The position numbers and the translations under genes are program-made. Positions 43,562 through 53,908 of a stretch of 64,000 nucleotides of DNA are shown here, piece by piece. The notes under the pieces were generated by a model, which had not been told where the DNA came from, made no database searches, and was given only the letters and a program-made list of their open reading frames with translations. This stretch comes from Acidobacteriaceae bacterium. GTDB taxonomy: Bacteria > Acidobacteriota > Terriglobia > Terriglobales > Acidobacteriaceae. Numbering within the stretch: the first letter of the stretch is position 1; every line of letters begins with the position of its first letter. Location: assembly GCA_030041515.1 (NCBI GenBank), contig JASHNS010000027.1, positions 1 through 64,000 on the forward strand. The letters are read 5' to 3'.

Positions 43562-44950
43562 TCAGTGGCTGCTCTTGCTCGGCCGGGCCAATTCCTCTTC
43601 AGCGACTCGTACGCACTCCTCGAGAATGTCGAGGGCCACGTCCATTTCCTGCTCGCCGACGATCAACGGAGGCGCCAGCCGCAGGGAATTCTCGCCGCAG
43701 CCCAGGATCAGCAGACCGCGCTCGAAGGCCAGTTCCACAATGCGGTCGCGGAGCTCCGGCGCTGTTTCGCGCGTTTTCTGATCCTTGACGATCTCGATCC
43801 CGATCATCAGTCCGCGGCCGCGCACATCGCCCACGACCGGGTGCCGGGAAGGCCAGCTCTTCAGCCGGCGGAACGCCTGTTCGCCCCGCTGTGCCGCGTT
43901 CCCCAGGCCGTCGCGCTCCAGCACGTCCAGCGTTGCCAGCGCAGCGGCGATACAAACTGGGTTGCCCCCGAAGGTCGAAGCGTGTGAACCTGGCTTCCAG
44001 TCCATGATGTCGGCGCGGCTCATGCACACGCCCAGCGGCATGCCGGAGGCAATGCCTTTGGCCATGCAGACGATGTCCGGCTCGACCCCGGTGTGCTCGA
44101 TGGCCCACCACTTGCCGGTGCGGCCGGCGCCGGACTGGACCTCGTCCGCGACAAGCAGAATGCCGTGCTTGTCGCAGATGCGGCGCAGCTCCTGCATGAA
44201 GATTGTCGGCGCAACCACGTAGCCGCCTTCGCCCTGGATGGGCTCGACGAAGATCGCCGCGACTTCTTCCGGCGCGAGCGTCGTATGGAAGAGCTTGTCC
44301 TCGATGTAGCGTGCACATCCCAGCGCGAAGGCCTCGGCCTCCTGCGGGCCGCCCTCGCAGCCGCGGTAGGCATAGGGATAGCGAATATGCGTCACTCCGG
44401 GAACGAGCGGCGCGAAACGGCGGCGCTGCTGCGGTTTGGAGGCAGTGAGCGACAAGGCGCCCATGGTGCGCCCGTGGAACGCGCCCAGAAAGGCGATGAT
44501 GTTCTGGCGTTGGGTGTGGTATCGGGCCAGCTTCAGCGCGCATTCGATCGCCTCGGCGCCGGAGTTGCCGTAGTAGAAGCGGTGCGGCCCGCGCATAGGC
44601 GCTATTTTGGAGAGCCGCTCGGAGAGCGTGACCAGGCTTTCGTAATAGAAATCCGTGCCGGACATGTGGATGAGCTCGCCGGCCTGCTTCTGGATGGCGC
44701 CAACCACTTCAGGATGGCAATGGCCGGTGGAGCACACAGCAATGCCTGCGGCGAAGTCGAGGAACTCGTTGCCGTCGACATCTTCCACGCGGACGCCGCG
44801 GCCTCGCTTTGCGACCAAAGGGTACGAACGCGTGTAGCTGGGCGAAATCCAGTGATCGTCGGCATCGACGATGCGGCGGGCGTTGGGCCCGGGCAGGGAA
44901 CCGTGGAGTTTGGGGCCATACTGCGCGAGAACTTCGGAAGAAATCGTCAT
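43562..44950 (-). CDS. class III aminotransferase (4-aminobutyrate/acetylornithine type)
   Basis: The product is 462 residues, fold type I PLP enzyme. YYGNSGAEAIECALKLARYH binds the phosphate. LLVADEVQSGAGRTGKWWAI carries the PLP-pyridine Asp. The Schiff-base Lys is in CMAKGIASGMPLG. FGGNPVCIAAALATLDVL follows. It transfers an omega-amino group, e.g. from GABA or acetylornithine, to 2-oxoglutarate; the exact substrate cannot be fixed from sequence alone. No argD- or gabD-like neighbour. Complete and normal length. Confidence 0.92.
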   Translation of the reverse strand: MTISSEVLAQYGPKLHGSLPGPNARRIVDADDHWISPSYTRSYPLVAKRGRGVRVEDVDGNEFLDFAAGIAVCSTGHCHPEVVGAIQKQAGELIHMSGTDFYYESLVTLSERLSKIAPMRGPHRFYYGNSGAEAIECALKLARYHTQRQNIIAFLGAFHGRTMGALSLTASKPQQRRRFAPLVPGVTHIRYPYAYRGCEGGPQEAEAFALGCARYIEDKLFHTTLAPEEVAAIFVEPIQGEGGYVVAPTIFMQELRRICDKHGILLVADEVQSGAGRTGKWWAIEHTGVEPDIVCMAKGIASGMPLGVCMSRADIMDWKPGSHASTFGGNPVCIAAALATLDVLERDGLGNAAQRGEQAFRRLKSWPSRHPVVGDVRGRGLMIGIEIVKDQKTRETAPELRDRIVELAFERGLLILGCGENSLRLAPPLIVGEQEMDVALDILEECVRVAEEELARPSKSSH

Positions 44951-45310
44951 GGGGATTCTCCTTGCGTGCTGAAGGCGGAGGTCAGGACCATCGGAAAAAT
45001 GGCGCGTGGGGAGAAAAGTCCTGTTCGGGCACGGCGCTGAGGGTCTGGGGAGGCGCCGGAGCAGCGGTGACTAGTCGCTGCCGAACAGGCTCGGTCGCGT
45101 GCGGGTGGGCAATACGCGCAGGAAGCGGCGCGGGGCGATGGCGCGGACGAGATTCCGGCTCCAGTAGTGGCGTGCGGACGAATTGGAGGCGACGCGGCGC
45201 ATCGTTACGGTTCACTGAGGATAGCACGCAAGCGAGAGACTCTGCACGAAAGGAACCCCTCCCGTGCCGCTCGATTTCTTGCCGGTGCCCGAGCCTTCTA
45301 TACTGGATGT
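44951..45310. other. 360-bp intergenic stretch
   Basis: Divergent region between the aminotransferase and the nuoI gene. It must carry both promoters, but I cannot place them with confidence. An open frame upstream of nuoI from 45167 has no coding character. Confidence 0.5.
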
Positions 45311-45805
45311 ATGTCTATCGTGCGCAACGCAGCGGCTATCGCCAAAGGCATGAGCATCACCTTCCGCGAGATGTTTCAGCCCACGGAAGTGGAGAATTAT
45401 CCGGACGGCAAGGGACCGACGCGCGGAGCGGTGCTGCAGGAGCGCTTTCGCGGCGCGCACGTGCTCCAGCGCGATGAGAACGGCCTGGAGAAGTGCGTGG
45501 CGTGCTTCCTGTGCGCGGCGGCCTGCCCCTCGAACTGCATTTACATCGAGGCGGCGGAGAACACGGCGGAGAAACGCATCTCCTCGGCCGAGCGGTACGC
45601 GAAGGTCTATAACATCGACTACAACCGGTGCATCTTCTGCGGCTACTGCGTGGAAGCGTGCCCGACCGACGCGATCACGCACGGGCACGGGTTTGAGCTG
45701 GCCAGCCTGAACGCCACGAATCTGGTGATGCGTAAGGAAGACATGCTGGTGCCGGGGGTGGGCATGCCGGGGCGACCGGTGGTCGGGGCGGATTCGACGA
45801 AGTAA
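45311..45805 (+). CDS. nuoI: NADH-quinone oxidoreductase subunit I, stand-alone
   Basis: The product is 164 residues from ATG 45311. The two [4Fe-4S] ferredoxin motifs are CVACFLCAAACPSNC and CIFCGYCVEACPTDA. The start MSIVRNAAAIAKGMSITFRE and the linker ENTAEKRISSAERYAKVYNI are typical of NuoI. It passes electrons in the peripheral arm of complex I. Normally encoded between nuoH and nuoJ; here it stands alone, flanked by an aminotransferase and an esterase. It could be the only nuoI moved out of its operon, or an extra copy. Confidence 0.94.
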   Translation: MSIVRNAAAIAKGMSITFREMFQPTEVENYPDGKGPTRGAVLQERFRGAHVLQRDENGLEKCVACFLCAAACPSNCIYIEAAENTAEKRISSAERYAKVYNIDYNRCIFCGYCVEACPTDAITHGHGFELASLNATNLVMRKEDMLVPGVGMPGRPVVGADSTK

Positions 45806-45907
45806 GGCCCACACTTCTTTCGCCAGCAGCTCGCGCACGGGAACATTTCCAGGTTCGCCAGGATTTACGATGAGAGGTTCGAAGGCCGAGCCAAAGGATC
45901 TCTGTCG

Positions 45908-47443
45908 ATGCGAGCAATTCGCAGTGTTCTTTCTGCCGCTTTGTTGGTGATTCCTCTTCTTTGCTCCGCGCAGGGCGTCACGCCGCAGCCATCGCCCAGA
46001 GCGCGCGTCACCCTCGCGCAGGGCGCGCTCGAAGGAATCGAACCGTCTCCCGGCATCTTCGCCTACTTCGGCATTCCCTTTGCGCAGCCTCCCGTCGGCG
46101 ATCTGCGCTGGAAGCCCCCGCAACCCCCCCGAGCCTGGCAGGGAACGCGCATCGCCGACCATCACGGCGCTCCGTGTCCCCAGCTCGACGAGGGATGGAA
46201 CCACTGGGACTCGCAGCACTGGAGCGAGGACTGTCTGCACCTGGACGTGTGGACGCCGGCGGGCGCGCATAACCTGCCGGTGATGTTCTACATCCACGGT
46301 GGATCGAACCTGGCCGGCGACGGCTTTGCCGATGGCAAGCCGCTGGTACGTCACGGGGTCGTTTTCGTGTCGGTCAATTACCGCATGGACATCTTTGGCT
46401 GGTTCCGCACGCCTGAGCTGGACGCCGAATCTCCCCGCCGCGCCTCGGGCGACTACGGGTTACTCGATCAGATTGCCGCGCTGCAGTGGGTCCACGACAA
46501 CATCGCGAAGTTTGGCGGCGATCCGAGCAAGGTGATGATCTTCGGCCAGTCCGCTGGTGCGGTGGACACCGGGCTGCTGCTGGCGTCGCCTCTTGCGCGC
46601 GGCTTGTTCCGCGCCGCACTGGAAGAAAGCGGACAAGTTCTGGGACTGATGCCGACTTCCGCCCAGGGAGAATCGGAGACGGCCTGGGCGCCCGTGGCGA
46701 AGGCGCTCGGAGCCACGCTGGCGGCGCAACGGGCCATGCCGGCCGCGCAGGTGATGGCCATTGACGCGCAGGCTCCCAAACCGGCGTCAGTGAACTGGTG
46801 GGGCTATCGCGGAGCCAGCGTGGACGGATGGGTCCTGCCCGAAATGCCGTGGCGAGTCTACCAGGACGGCAAAGAGGCGCCGGTGGCACTGGTCCTCGGC
46901 ACCAATGTGCAGGAGATTGTGCCCGAAGGTGAAACCCTCAATGATCTGCGCCACGACATGGCGGAGATACTGGGATACAAGGCGGCGGCGCAACTGGAGA
47001 CGCTCTACGACAAAACGCCGGACCCGTTGCTGGGGACGCCGGAGACGCGGTTCGAAACCGATCACGACTTTCACTGCGCCGTCCGGCTGCTGGCAGCGTG
47101 GCATGCGTCGCATGGGTTCCCGACGTGGGTGTATCGCTTCGACCGGCCGGATCCGGGAGACGCCTCGGCCATCCATACGTCGGAGCTGTATTACGTCTTC
47201 TCGTTCCAGCACAAAGTCAAACCGTCGCCCCAAGACATGGAGATTGCGCACGCCATGCACGAGTACTGGACCAGCTTTGCGAAGAACGCCGTCCCCACCG
47301 GGCCAGCGGCGTGGCCGCAGTACCAGGCGAAGCAGTTCGGGCCGTGGCTGAAAATTCCGAAAACGGGCACCGACATCCACGCGGACGACACGCCCTTCGG
47401 CGGGGATGCCTGCGCGATCATGGATCCGGCGTATCCGAAGTGA
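45908..47443 (+). CDS. secreted type-B carboxylesterase
   Basis: The product is 511 residues: signal peptide (VLSAALLVIPLLCSAQ), then the cholinesterase/carboxylesterase fold. FAYFGIPFAQPPVGDLRWKP, CLHLDVWTP, oxyanion YIHGGSN, and nucleophile elbow FGQSAGA with Ser215 (the usual Glu of GESAG is Gln). Hydrolyses carboxylic esters, probably in the periplasm or outside. Substrate unknown. It ends 24 bp before the convergent enterochelin-esterase-like gene. Confidence 0.93.
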   Translation: MRAIRSVLSAALLVIPLLCSAQGVTPQPSPRARVTLAQGALEGIEPSPGIFAYFGIPFAQPPVGDLRWKPPQPPRAWQGTRIADHHGAPCPQLDEGWNHWDSQHWSEDCLHLDVWTPAGAHNLPVMFYIHGGSNLAGDGFADGKPLVRHGVVFVSVNYRMDIFGWFRTPELDAESPRRASGDYGLLDQIAALQWVHDNIAKFGGDPSKVMIFGQSAGAVDTGLLLASPLARGLFRAALEESGQVLGLMPTSAQGESETAWAPVAKALGATLAAQRAMPAAQVMAIDAQAPKPASVNWWGYRGASVDGWVLPEMPWRVYQDGKEAPVALVLGTNVQEIVPEGETLNDLRHDMAEILGYKAAAQLETLYDKTPDPLLGTPETRFETDHDFHCAVRLLAAWHASHGFPTWVYRFDRPDPGDASAIHTSELYYVFSFQHKVKPSPQDMEIAHAMHEYWTSFAKNAVPTGPAAWPQYQAKQFGPWLKIPKTGTDIHADDTPFGGDACAIMDPAYPK

Positions 47444-47467
47444 GCGAAGCTCCGTCGGAGGGCTCGC

Positions 47468-48574
47468 TCAATTCTTTGTGGCCCGATACCCCTCCCACAC
47501 ATACTCCAGCGCCTCAGGCAGCGTCTGCATCTTCACCGCGTGATCCACATGTCCCGCGTTGCGGGCAAAGATGAACTGATAGGGGTAGCCCTTTGCGGCC
47601 AGCGCCTTCGCCATGTCCTCGTTGGCGACCACCCAGTCGTGCATGCCGTCGCGCATGTCGTTGGGGTTGTAGAGGTCGCGGTCGCCGACCTCCATCCAGA
47701 TGCGCAGCGGCTTGCGCGGGCTCGCCGGAATCAGCTTGTGCGCCAGGTCCCACGCGCCGTCGGGCGTCTTCGGATTCCACGGCCACTGCTGGTTGACGTA
47801 CGTGCCTGAATACGACAGCACGCGGTGGTAGAGCTCCGGGTGATACCACGCCATGATGAAGGCTGCAGCCGCGCCCGAACTGCCGCCCATCGCTGCGCGG
47901 CCGTCCGGATTGCGCGTGAGGCGTACATGGCATTTCGACTCTACGAGCGGAAGAACCTCGTGCTCGACCCACTCCGCGTATTTGCCGGACATGGTGTCGT
48001 ATTCGAGCCCGCGCTCGCTGCCCTGGGCGTCGCCTCCGCCGTTCTCGATGGAAATCGCAATCAGCGCCGGCACCTTCTTTTCGAAGATGAGATTATCGAG
48101 CGCGGTAAACAGGCTGGGATCCGGGCCGTCCTGCTCGACGAGAAATGGGGCTGGGGTTACTGGCATGTACTCGCGCGGCACATAGACGGTAACTGTCCGC
48201 GTCCACGGAGCCGGATGGCTGGTGGTGACGATGAGCCTCCTGGGATTCTTCGGGTCATGCATGCCGAAGGTATGCGGTTCGCGCGCGATGCCCGGATAAT
48301 ACTTCGATTGCGCCGAGGTGATTGTAAAGACGAAAATTCGGCCCTGTGGTACGCCCGGATGGATGCTCATCTCCTGCGCTTCCGGATGAGTGGGGCCGAT
48401 GATGAAGTTGCCGTTCGCATCGGCCGGTGGCACTTGACCATTCGGCAGCTCCGTCGCCTGCACGAATCCCGGACCCAGCGGATTGCGCACCGGCGCGCTC
48501 TGCGCCGCTGCTCCCGCCGCCAGCAGCAGCCCCGCCAGGCCCATCCATCCCATTCGCATGCGTTTTCTCGCCAT
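47468..48574 (-). CDS. secreted esterase, Fes/esterase D-like alpha/beta fold
   Basis: About 368 residues from ATG 48574: signal peptide (GWMGLAGLLLAAGAAAQ), an N-terminal beta domain with GRIFVFTITSAQSKYYPGIA and VTVYVPREYMPVTPAP, then an alpha/beta hydrolase with GGSSGAAAAF (Ser nucleophile), EVGDRDLYNPNDM (Asp) and NAGHVDHAVKM (His). This resembles enterochelin-esterase/feruloyl-esterase-type hydrolases acting on plant or siderophore esters. Exact substrate unknown. Convergent with the carboxylesterase gene. Confidence 0.88.
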   Translation of the reverse strand: MARKRMRMGWMGLAGLLLAAGAAAQSAPVRNPLGPGFVQATELPNGQVPPADANGNFIIGPTHPEAQEMSIHPGVPQGRIFVFTITSAQSKYYPGIAREPHTFGMHDPKNPRRLIVTTSHPAPWTRTVTVYVPREYMPVTPAPFLVEQDGPDPSLFTALDNLIFEKKVPALIAISIENGGGDAQGSERGLEYDTMSGKYAEWVEHEVLPLVESKCHVRLTRNPDGRAAMGGSSGAAAAFIMAWYHPELYHRVLSYSGTYVNQQWPWNPKTPDGAWDLAHKLIPASPRKPLRIWMEVGDRDLYNPNDMRDGMHDWVVANEDMAKALAAKGYPYQFIFARNAGHVDHAVKMQTLPEALEYVWEGYRATKN

Positions 48575-48698
48575 TCGGTGGCCCTTTCTCAGGGGAATTG
48601 TGACGGCCGGGATAGTGTAGAGCAAAGCTGCACGAGTTGCCTCGCCGCGCTTCGAGAATCGCGCGCAATTGGTTAGCATCAAATGGACTCCCCAACTT

Positions 48699-51600
48699 AT
48701 GGCTGATTTCTCCCAACATCCGCTGCGCAGAATTCTCAACGAGCGCATCGCCATCATCGACGGCGCGATGGGTACGACCATCCGCACCTACGGCATGAAG
48801 GAGGCCGATATCCGTGGCGAGCGCTTCCGCGACGCGCAGAAGGACCTGGTGAACAATGGCGATCTGTTCACGCTCACCCAGCCGCAGATGATCGGGGACA
48901 TTCACCGTCGCTTTCTCGAGGCGGGCGCTGACATCATTGAGACGAACACCTTCGGCGCCACCAGCATCGCCCAGAGTGAGTTCTTCGTGGAGGATCCCCG
49001 CGAGCGCGGCGGGCGCAAGGATCCCGAGTTTTATCAGAGGGTCATCGACAACCGCTCTCTCGACGAGCTCGCCTGGGAGATCAATGAGCAGTCGGCGCGC
49101 CAGTGCCGCGAGTGGGCTGATCGCATCGCCAACGCCACGGGCCGCCAGCGCTTCGTCGCCGGAGCGATCGGCCCGCTCACGGTTTCGCTGTCCAATTCAC
49201 CGGACGCCGACGATTCCGGGTTCCGCGTCGTCACCTTCGACCAGGTGAAGCACGCGTATGCGCAGCAGGCGCGGGCGCTCATCGCCGGTGGCGCCGACCT
49301 GCTGCTGGTGGAAACCATCTTCGACGCGCTGAACGCGAAAGCCGCGCTGGTCGCGATTCAGGAAGTCTTCGCCGAGCAGGGCAGGGAATTGCCCATCATG
49401 ATCTCCGCAGCCGTCGGACGTGGCGGCGAAACGATGATATCCGCGCAAACCGTGGCGGCGTTCTGGAACGCCGTGGAGCACGTGCGTCCGTTTTCCGTCG
49501 GTCTCAACTGTTCGCTCGGTCCGGACCTGATGTATCCATTTTTGGAGGAGCTGTCGGACAAAGCCGGCACGGCGATTTCCTGCTATCCGAACGCGGGACT
49601 GCCGAATCCGCTCTTACCCACTGGGTTCGATCTTGGCCCGCAGGATATGGCGCAGCGCTTCAGTCAGTTCGCCCGCGGAGGCCTCATCAACATCGCGGGC
49701 GGATGCTGCGGCAACACGCCCGAGCACATTGCGGCGATTGCGAAGGCGCTGGAAGGTCAGCCCACACGGGAATTGCGCTCCGTCTCGCTTCCCGCAGCGG
49801 GTGCTCCGCCTTTGACCACATCGCCAGCAGCTTGGCAGTTCCGCCCGCTGCGCTTGTCCGGCTCGCGCCCTTTCACGCAGCAGCAAAACGTCTTCATCAT
49901 GATCGGCGAGCGGACCAACGTGGCCGGTTCGCCGAGATTCGCAAAGCTGATCAAGGACGGCAAGTACGAGGAGGCCGTCGCCATTGCGCGCCAGCAGGTC
50001 GAGAACGGCGCAAACGTTCTCGACATCTGCATGGACGAGGGCATGATCGACGGCGTAGCCGCGATGACCCGCTTCCTGCAGTTGCTGGCCAGTGAACCGG
50101 AAGTTGCGGCCGTCCCTTTCATGATCGATTCGTCGAAGTGGGAAGTCATCGAGGCCGGCCTGAAATGCATGCAGGGCAAGGGCATCGTAAATTCCATCTC
50201 GCTCAAGGAAGGTGAAGTGAGATTCCGCGAGCACGCGGCCACGGTGCGCAAGTATGGCGCCGCGGTAGTGGTAATGGCCTTCGACGAGAGGGGACAAGCG
50301 GCGACATTCGAGGAGAAGATACGCATCTGCGAGCGTGCCTACCGCATTCTCACCCATGAGATCGGCTTCCCTCCCGAAGACCTCATCTTCGATCCCAACG
50401 TGCTGACCGTCGCCACCGGGATGGAAGAGCACAACAACTATGCGGTCGACTTCATCCGCGCGACGCGGTGGATCAAAGAGCACCTGCCGCACGCCAAAGT
50501 GAGCGGCGGTATTTCGAACATCTCCTTCAGCTTTCGCGGCAACAACAAGGTGCGCGAAGCGATGCACGCGGCGTTCCTGTACCAGGCAATCGCCGCCGGC
50601 CTCGACATGGGCATCGTGAACGCGGGCCAGCTGGAGATTTACGAGGAGATTGAGCCGGAGCTGAAGACGCTGGTTGAGGATGTGCTCCTGAATCGGCGGC
50701 CGGACGCAACAGAGCGGCTGGTGGCGATCGGCGAGGCTCTGAAAGCTTCTGGTGCGGACGCGGCCATAGTCACAAAACAGGAAGAAGAATGGCGTCAAGG
50801 TACCGTCGAGGAGCGCCTGAGCCACGCCCTGGTGAAGGGCATCGACACGTACATCGAGGTCGACACGGAAGAGGCGCGGCAGAAGCTCGGGCGTCCCCTG
50901 GCTGTGATCGAAGGTCCCCTGATGGACGGCATGAGTGTAGTCGGCGACCTCTTCGGCGCGGGCAAGATGTTTCTGCCGCAGGTCGTGAAATCGGCGCGCG
51001 TGATGAAGAAGGCGGTTGCCTGTCTGACACCGTTCATGGAGGAGGAGAAAGCCGCTCTGGCTGCGGCGGGAAAAGAAGTCCGTTCCCAGGGCAGAATCCT
51101 CCTGGCCACTGTCAGGGGCGATGTTCACGATATCGGCAAGAACATCGTCGGCGTCGTACTGGCCTGCAACAACTACGAAGTGATCGACATGGGCGTCATG
51201 GTTCCGGCGGAGAGAATTCTGGATCGTGCGCGCGCCGAGAAGGTTGATGTCATCGGCCTGAGCGGCCTCATTACGCCATCCCTGGACGAGATGGTGCACG
51301 TGGCGCGCGAGATGGAGCGCCAGGAATTCCGCATTCCCCTGCTGATCGGCGGAGCGACCACGAGCCGCGCGCATACAGCGATCAAGATAGCTCCACATTA
51401 CAGCGCGGCTGTCGTGCACGTCCTCGACGCCAGCCGGGCCGTTCCGGTAGCAAGCAGCCTGCTGGGCGGCGGCAGAAACGAATTCGTCACACATCTGCGC
51501 GATGACTACGCTGCGGTCCGCAAGGCTCACGCGGCACCGGCGCAGCCGCTGGTTTCACTGACCGAAGCCCGCGAGCGCCGCACGCCCATCACGTGGCGTA

Positions 51601-52532
51601 CAGAGGACATTGCCGTGCCTTCGTTTACCGGAGTGCGAGTCCTCGACGATTTCCCGCTGGCCGAGCTGTGCGAATACATCGACTGGAGCCCGTTCTTCCA
51701 CACGTGGGAAATGAAGGGCGTTTATCCCCGCATTCTTGACGATGAGAAGCAGGGCGCGCAGGCGCGGCAGCTCTTCGCGGATGGCCAGGCGTTGCTCAGG
51801 CGCATCGTCGATGAGAAGCTGCTCGCGGCGCGCGCGGTGTACGGATTGTTTCCAGCGAATGCAGTGGGTGATGATGTCGAGGTCTACGCGGATTCGTCCT
51901 CCTCCCGCGTGCTGGAGCGTTTTCACTTCCTGCGCCAGCAGGCGAATCGCGAAGGTTCCGAGCCGTGCCGGTCGCTGGCGGACTTCATCGCTCCAAAGGA
52001 ATCCGGCCTGCACGATTTCATCGGGGCATTCGCGGTTACCGGCGGCATCGGCCTGCAGGAACTGGTGCAGAAATTCAAATCCGAGCATGACGATTACAAC
52101 GCAATCCTCGCCGAAGCGCTCGCCGACCGCCTGGCAGAGGCTTTCGCGGAATGCCTGCACCAGCGCGCGCGCCGCGACTGGAATTACGGCTGCGCCGAAC
52201 ATCTGACCAGAGCCGAACTGATCCAGGAGAAATACCGCGGCATTCGTCCCGCGCCCGGCTACCCTGCCTGCCCCGACCACACGGAAAAGGGCACGCTCTG
52301 GCGGCTGCTGGATGTCGAAGCGAAAACCGGCATCCGCCTCACCGAGTCGTTCGCCATGTGGCCCGGCTCCAGCGTGAGCGGCCTGTATTTCGCCCATCCC
52401 CAGTCGCGATATTTCGCCGTCGGCAAAATCGGCCGTGATCAGGTCGAGGACTACCACACGCGCAAAGGAATGAGCGTGGCTGAAGTGGAACGCTGGCTGG
52501 GACCGAATCTCAACTACGATCCAGCCTCATAG
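48699..52532 (+). CDS. metH: cobalamin-dependent methionine synthase
   Basis: The product is 1,277 residues, full-length MetH from ATG 48699 (TTG 48669 is an alternative). Domains in order: homocysteine-binding (zinc Cys in GLNCSLG and GGCCGNT), pterin-binding ([20 protein letters not shown]), cobalamin cap and B12 domain (DVHDIG with axial His810), and C-terminal SAM activation domain ([20 protein letters not shown]). It methylates homocysteine with methyl-THF. No cobalamin riboswitch was recognised upstream. It overlaps nothing and is monocistronic. Confidence 0.97.
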   Translation: MADFSQHPLRRILNERIAIIDGAMGTTIRTYGMKEADIRGERFRDAQKDLVNNGDLFTLTQPQMIGDIHRRFLEAGADIIETNTFGATSIAQSEFFVEDPRERGGRKDPEFYQRVIDNRSLDELAWEINEQSARQCREWADRIANATGRQRFVAGAIGPLTVSLSNSPDADDSGFRVVTFDQVKHAYAQQARALIAGGADLLLVETIFDALNAKAALVAIQEVFAEQGRELPIMISAAVGRGGETMISAQTVAAFWNAVEHVRPFSVGLNCSLGPDLMYPFLEELSDKAGTAISCYPNAGLPNPLLPTGFDLGPQDMAQRFSQFARGGLINIAGGCCGNTPEHIAAIAKALEGQPTRELRSVSLPAAGAPPLTTSPAAWQFRPLRLSGSRPFTQQQNVFIMIGERTNVAGSPRFAKLIKDGKYEEAVAIARQQVENGANVLDICMDEGMIDGVAAMTRFLQLLASEPEVAAVPFMIDSSKWEVIEAGLKCMQGKGIVNSISLKEGEVRFREHAATVRKYGAAVVVMAFDERGQAATFEEKIRICERAYRILTHEIGFPPEDLIFDPNVLTVATGMEEHNNYAVDFIRATRWIKEHLPHAKVSGGISNISFSFRGNNKVREAMHAAFLYQAIAAGLDMGIVNAGQLEIYEEIEPELKTLVEDVLLNRRPDATERLVAIGEALKASGADAAIVTKQEEEWRQGTVEERLSHALVKGIDTYIEVDTEEARQKLGRPLAVIEGPLMDGMSVVGDLFGAGKMFLPQVVKSARVMKKAVACLTPFMEEEKAALAAAGKEVRSQGRILLATVRGDVHDIGKNIVGVVLACNNYEVIDMGVMVPAERILDRARAEKVDVIGLSGLITPSLDEMVHVAREMERQEFRIPLLIGGATTSRAHTAIKIAPHYSAAVVHVLDASRAVPVASSLLGGGRNEFVTHLRDDYAAVRKAHAAPAQPLVSLTEARERRTPITWRTEDIAVPSFTGVRVLDDFPLAELCEYIDWSPFFHTWEMKGVYPRILDDEKQGAQARQLFADGQALLRRIVDEKLLAARAVYGLFPANAVGDDVEVYADSSSSRVLERFHFLRQQANREGSEPCRSLADFIAPKESGLHDFIGAFAVTGGIGLQELVQKFKSEHDDYNAILAEALADRLAEAFAECLHQRARRDWNYGCAEHLTRAELIQEKYRGIRPAPGYPACPDHTEKGTLWRLLDVEAKTGIRLTESFAMWPGSSVSGLYFAHPQSRYFAVGKIGRDQVEDYHTRKGMSVAEVERWLGPNLNYDPAS

Positions 52533-52540
52533 ATCGGCGA

Positions 52541-53728
52541 TCAGTACGTCGATTTGATCGCATAAGTCAGTCCCATTGTGAACTGGAACGAATTAGGCTT
52601 CGTCGGCGGGAACGACGCCGGCGGGTCGTTCAAATAGCTGTCGATAGTTCCCACCGAGAAGCCAAAGTTCTTCCAGGTGGGGAAGGCCACAGTGTCCGTC
52701 TCGTCCGCAGAGTAGGCGTGGGGATTATTGAAGGCCGGAATGTAAGCAAGCTCCTGGGTGAGCGTAAAGATCTTCTCCTTCAGCATGTAATCCGCTGCAA
52801 TCGTCGACCCGATCAGATTCTGGTTGGCGCTGGACGGCCCCGTGATGAACGATTGCTTCTCGTATTGGATCGTGGCTTTGAGGTCAGCTTGCTGTTTGGC
52901 GGAGTGAATCGCCGTCCAGCCAAGGCCGCCACCGTAGATCTGCTGCAGGTTCAGGTTTTGGCTGAAGTTATGGTCAAACGCAGTCTGCGCCAGCCCAAAC
53001 ATTCGCGTTGAGAAGTACTCATCGCGTTCGGCGTCCAGGTGCAGGATGGACGTCTTGGTGGTCGTTGCCGCCACGGGTCCCGTGGGGCCCGCATAGGCCG
53101 GCTGCGTGATCTTGCCGAAGGACCCCGCAAAATCCGCGGAGGTGCGATTGCGGCTGTCGAGCCAGCTGACCGTGGGAACGGTCCGCACCAGGCCGAGGCT
53201 GCCGGAAACGGTGTACTGGTTCTGCGTTGCGCTCACCAGTGTCGCGCCCGCCGTAGCGGAGCCATTCCAGCCCTGGAAAAATCCAGGTACGTGGTAAAGC
53301 TCCTTATCCAGTGTGTCCTTGCTCACGATGAAGGCGGCATCTTTGCTCGGAGTGGGTTGCGGCGCGCTTGTTTGTGCCGCCGGATGCACCGTAACGGACT
53401 CGCTGGTGGCATCCAGCGGGCCGACGGGCAGGCTCGCCGCGGTCTGTTTACCCATCGACTTCATGTGGGCGGGCAGGACCGCGAAGTTCTCCGTGGCATG
53501 CAGCTCCTGGATCTTCGCCCAGGGCACTTTCACGTCCCCCAGCGCAGGGGTGTTGAACGTGACGGTGCCTCCGGCTTCACTCACCAGCGTGCCGCGCAGC
53601 GTGTTGCCGTCCTTTAAAACCAGCGTGTCGGGCGTCGCGGGGGTTTTCTGAGCGTAAGAGAGAGCGGGGGCGCATAGCAGCAATAGCGAAAGCGCGGCGA
53701 GACGAGAGCGCAGGACGTACAGGGGCAT
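52541..53728 (-). CDS. DUF481-like outer-membrane beta-barrel protein
   Basis: About 395 residues from ATG 53728 with GGAAGGAG upstream. Signal peptide (LSLLLLCAPALSYAQ), then a small beta domain (LVLKDGNTLRGTLVSEAGGT, VKVPWAKIQELHATENFAVL), a Thr/Pro linker, and a C-terminal barrel of alternating strands (GWNGSATAGATLVSATQNQY...) ending in a terminal Tyr (YAIKSTY), an outer-membrane-protein signature. DUF481 family. Function unknown. The frame upstream of 53728 is antisense to mqnC and was excluded. Confidence 0.82.
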   Translation of the reverse strand: MPLYVLRSRLAALSLLLLCAPALSYAQKTPATPDTLVLKDGNTLRGTLVSEAGGTVTFNTPALGDVKVPWAKIQELHATENFAVLPAHMKSMGKQTAASLPVGPLDATSESVTVHPAAQTSAPQPTPSKDAAFIVSKDTLDKELYHVPGFFQGWNGSATAGATLVSATQNQYTVSGSLGLVRTVPTVSWLDSRNRTSADFAGSFGKITQPAYAGPTGPVAATTTKTSILHLDAERDEYFSTRMFGLAQTAFDHNFSQNLNLQQIYGGGLGWTAIHSAKQQADLKATIQYEKQSFITGPSSANQNLIGSTIAADYMLKEKIFTLTQELAYIPAFNNPHAYSADETDTVAFPTWKNFGFSVGTIDSYLNDPPASFPPTKPNSFQFTMGLTYAIKSTY

Positions 53729-53908
53729 GAGGGGGTACTCCTTCCTGAGGTTCATAGTTATGTTCTCACCATCCGATGCGCAGGTTGCGGAATAGCGTTG
53801 CAGCCCTGGGACCGTCGGCGGCCTAAAGGAGCGGCTTGCCTCAGGAGTCACAGGCAGTGGCGGCTGCATCGGCTGGACGAGCCGCCGCTTTTTCCAGACA
53901 ATGAGATT

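Noticed and set aside
48575-48698. Possible cobalamin or SAM/SAH riboswitch upstream of metH
   Set aside because: Only ~124 bp of leader and no recognisable conserved box; not claimed.
49614-51530. 638-codon minus frame inside metH
   Set aside because: Mirror frame of a well-conserved MetH; no recognisable domain.
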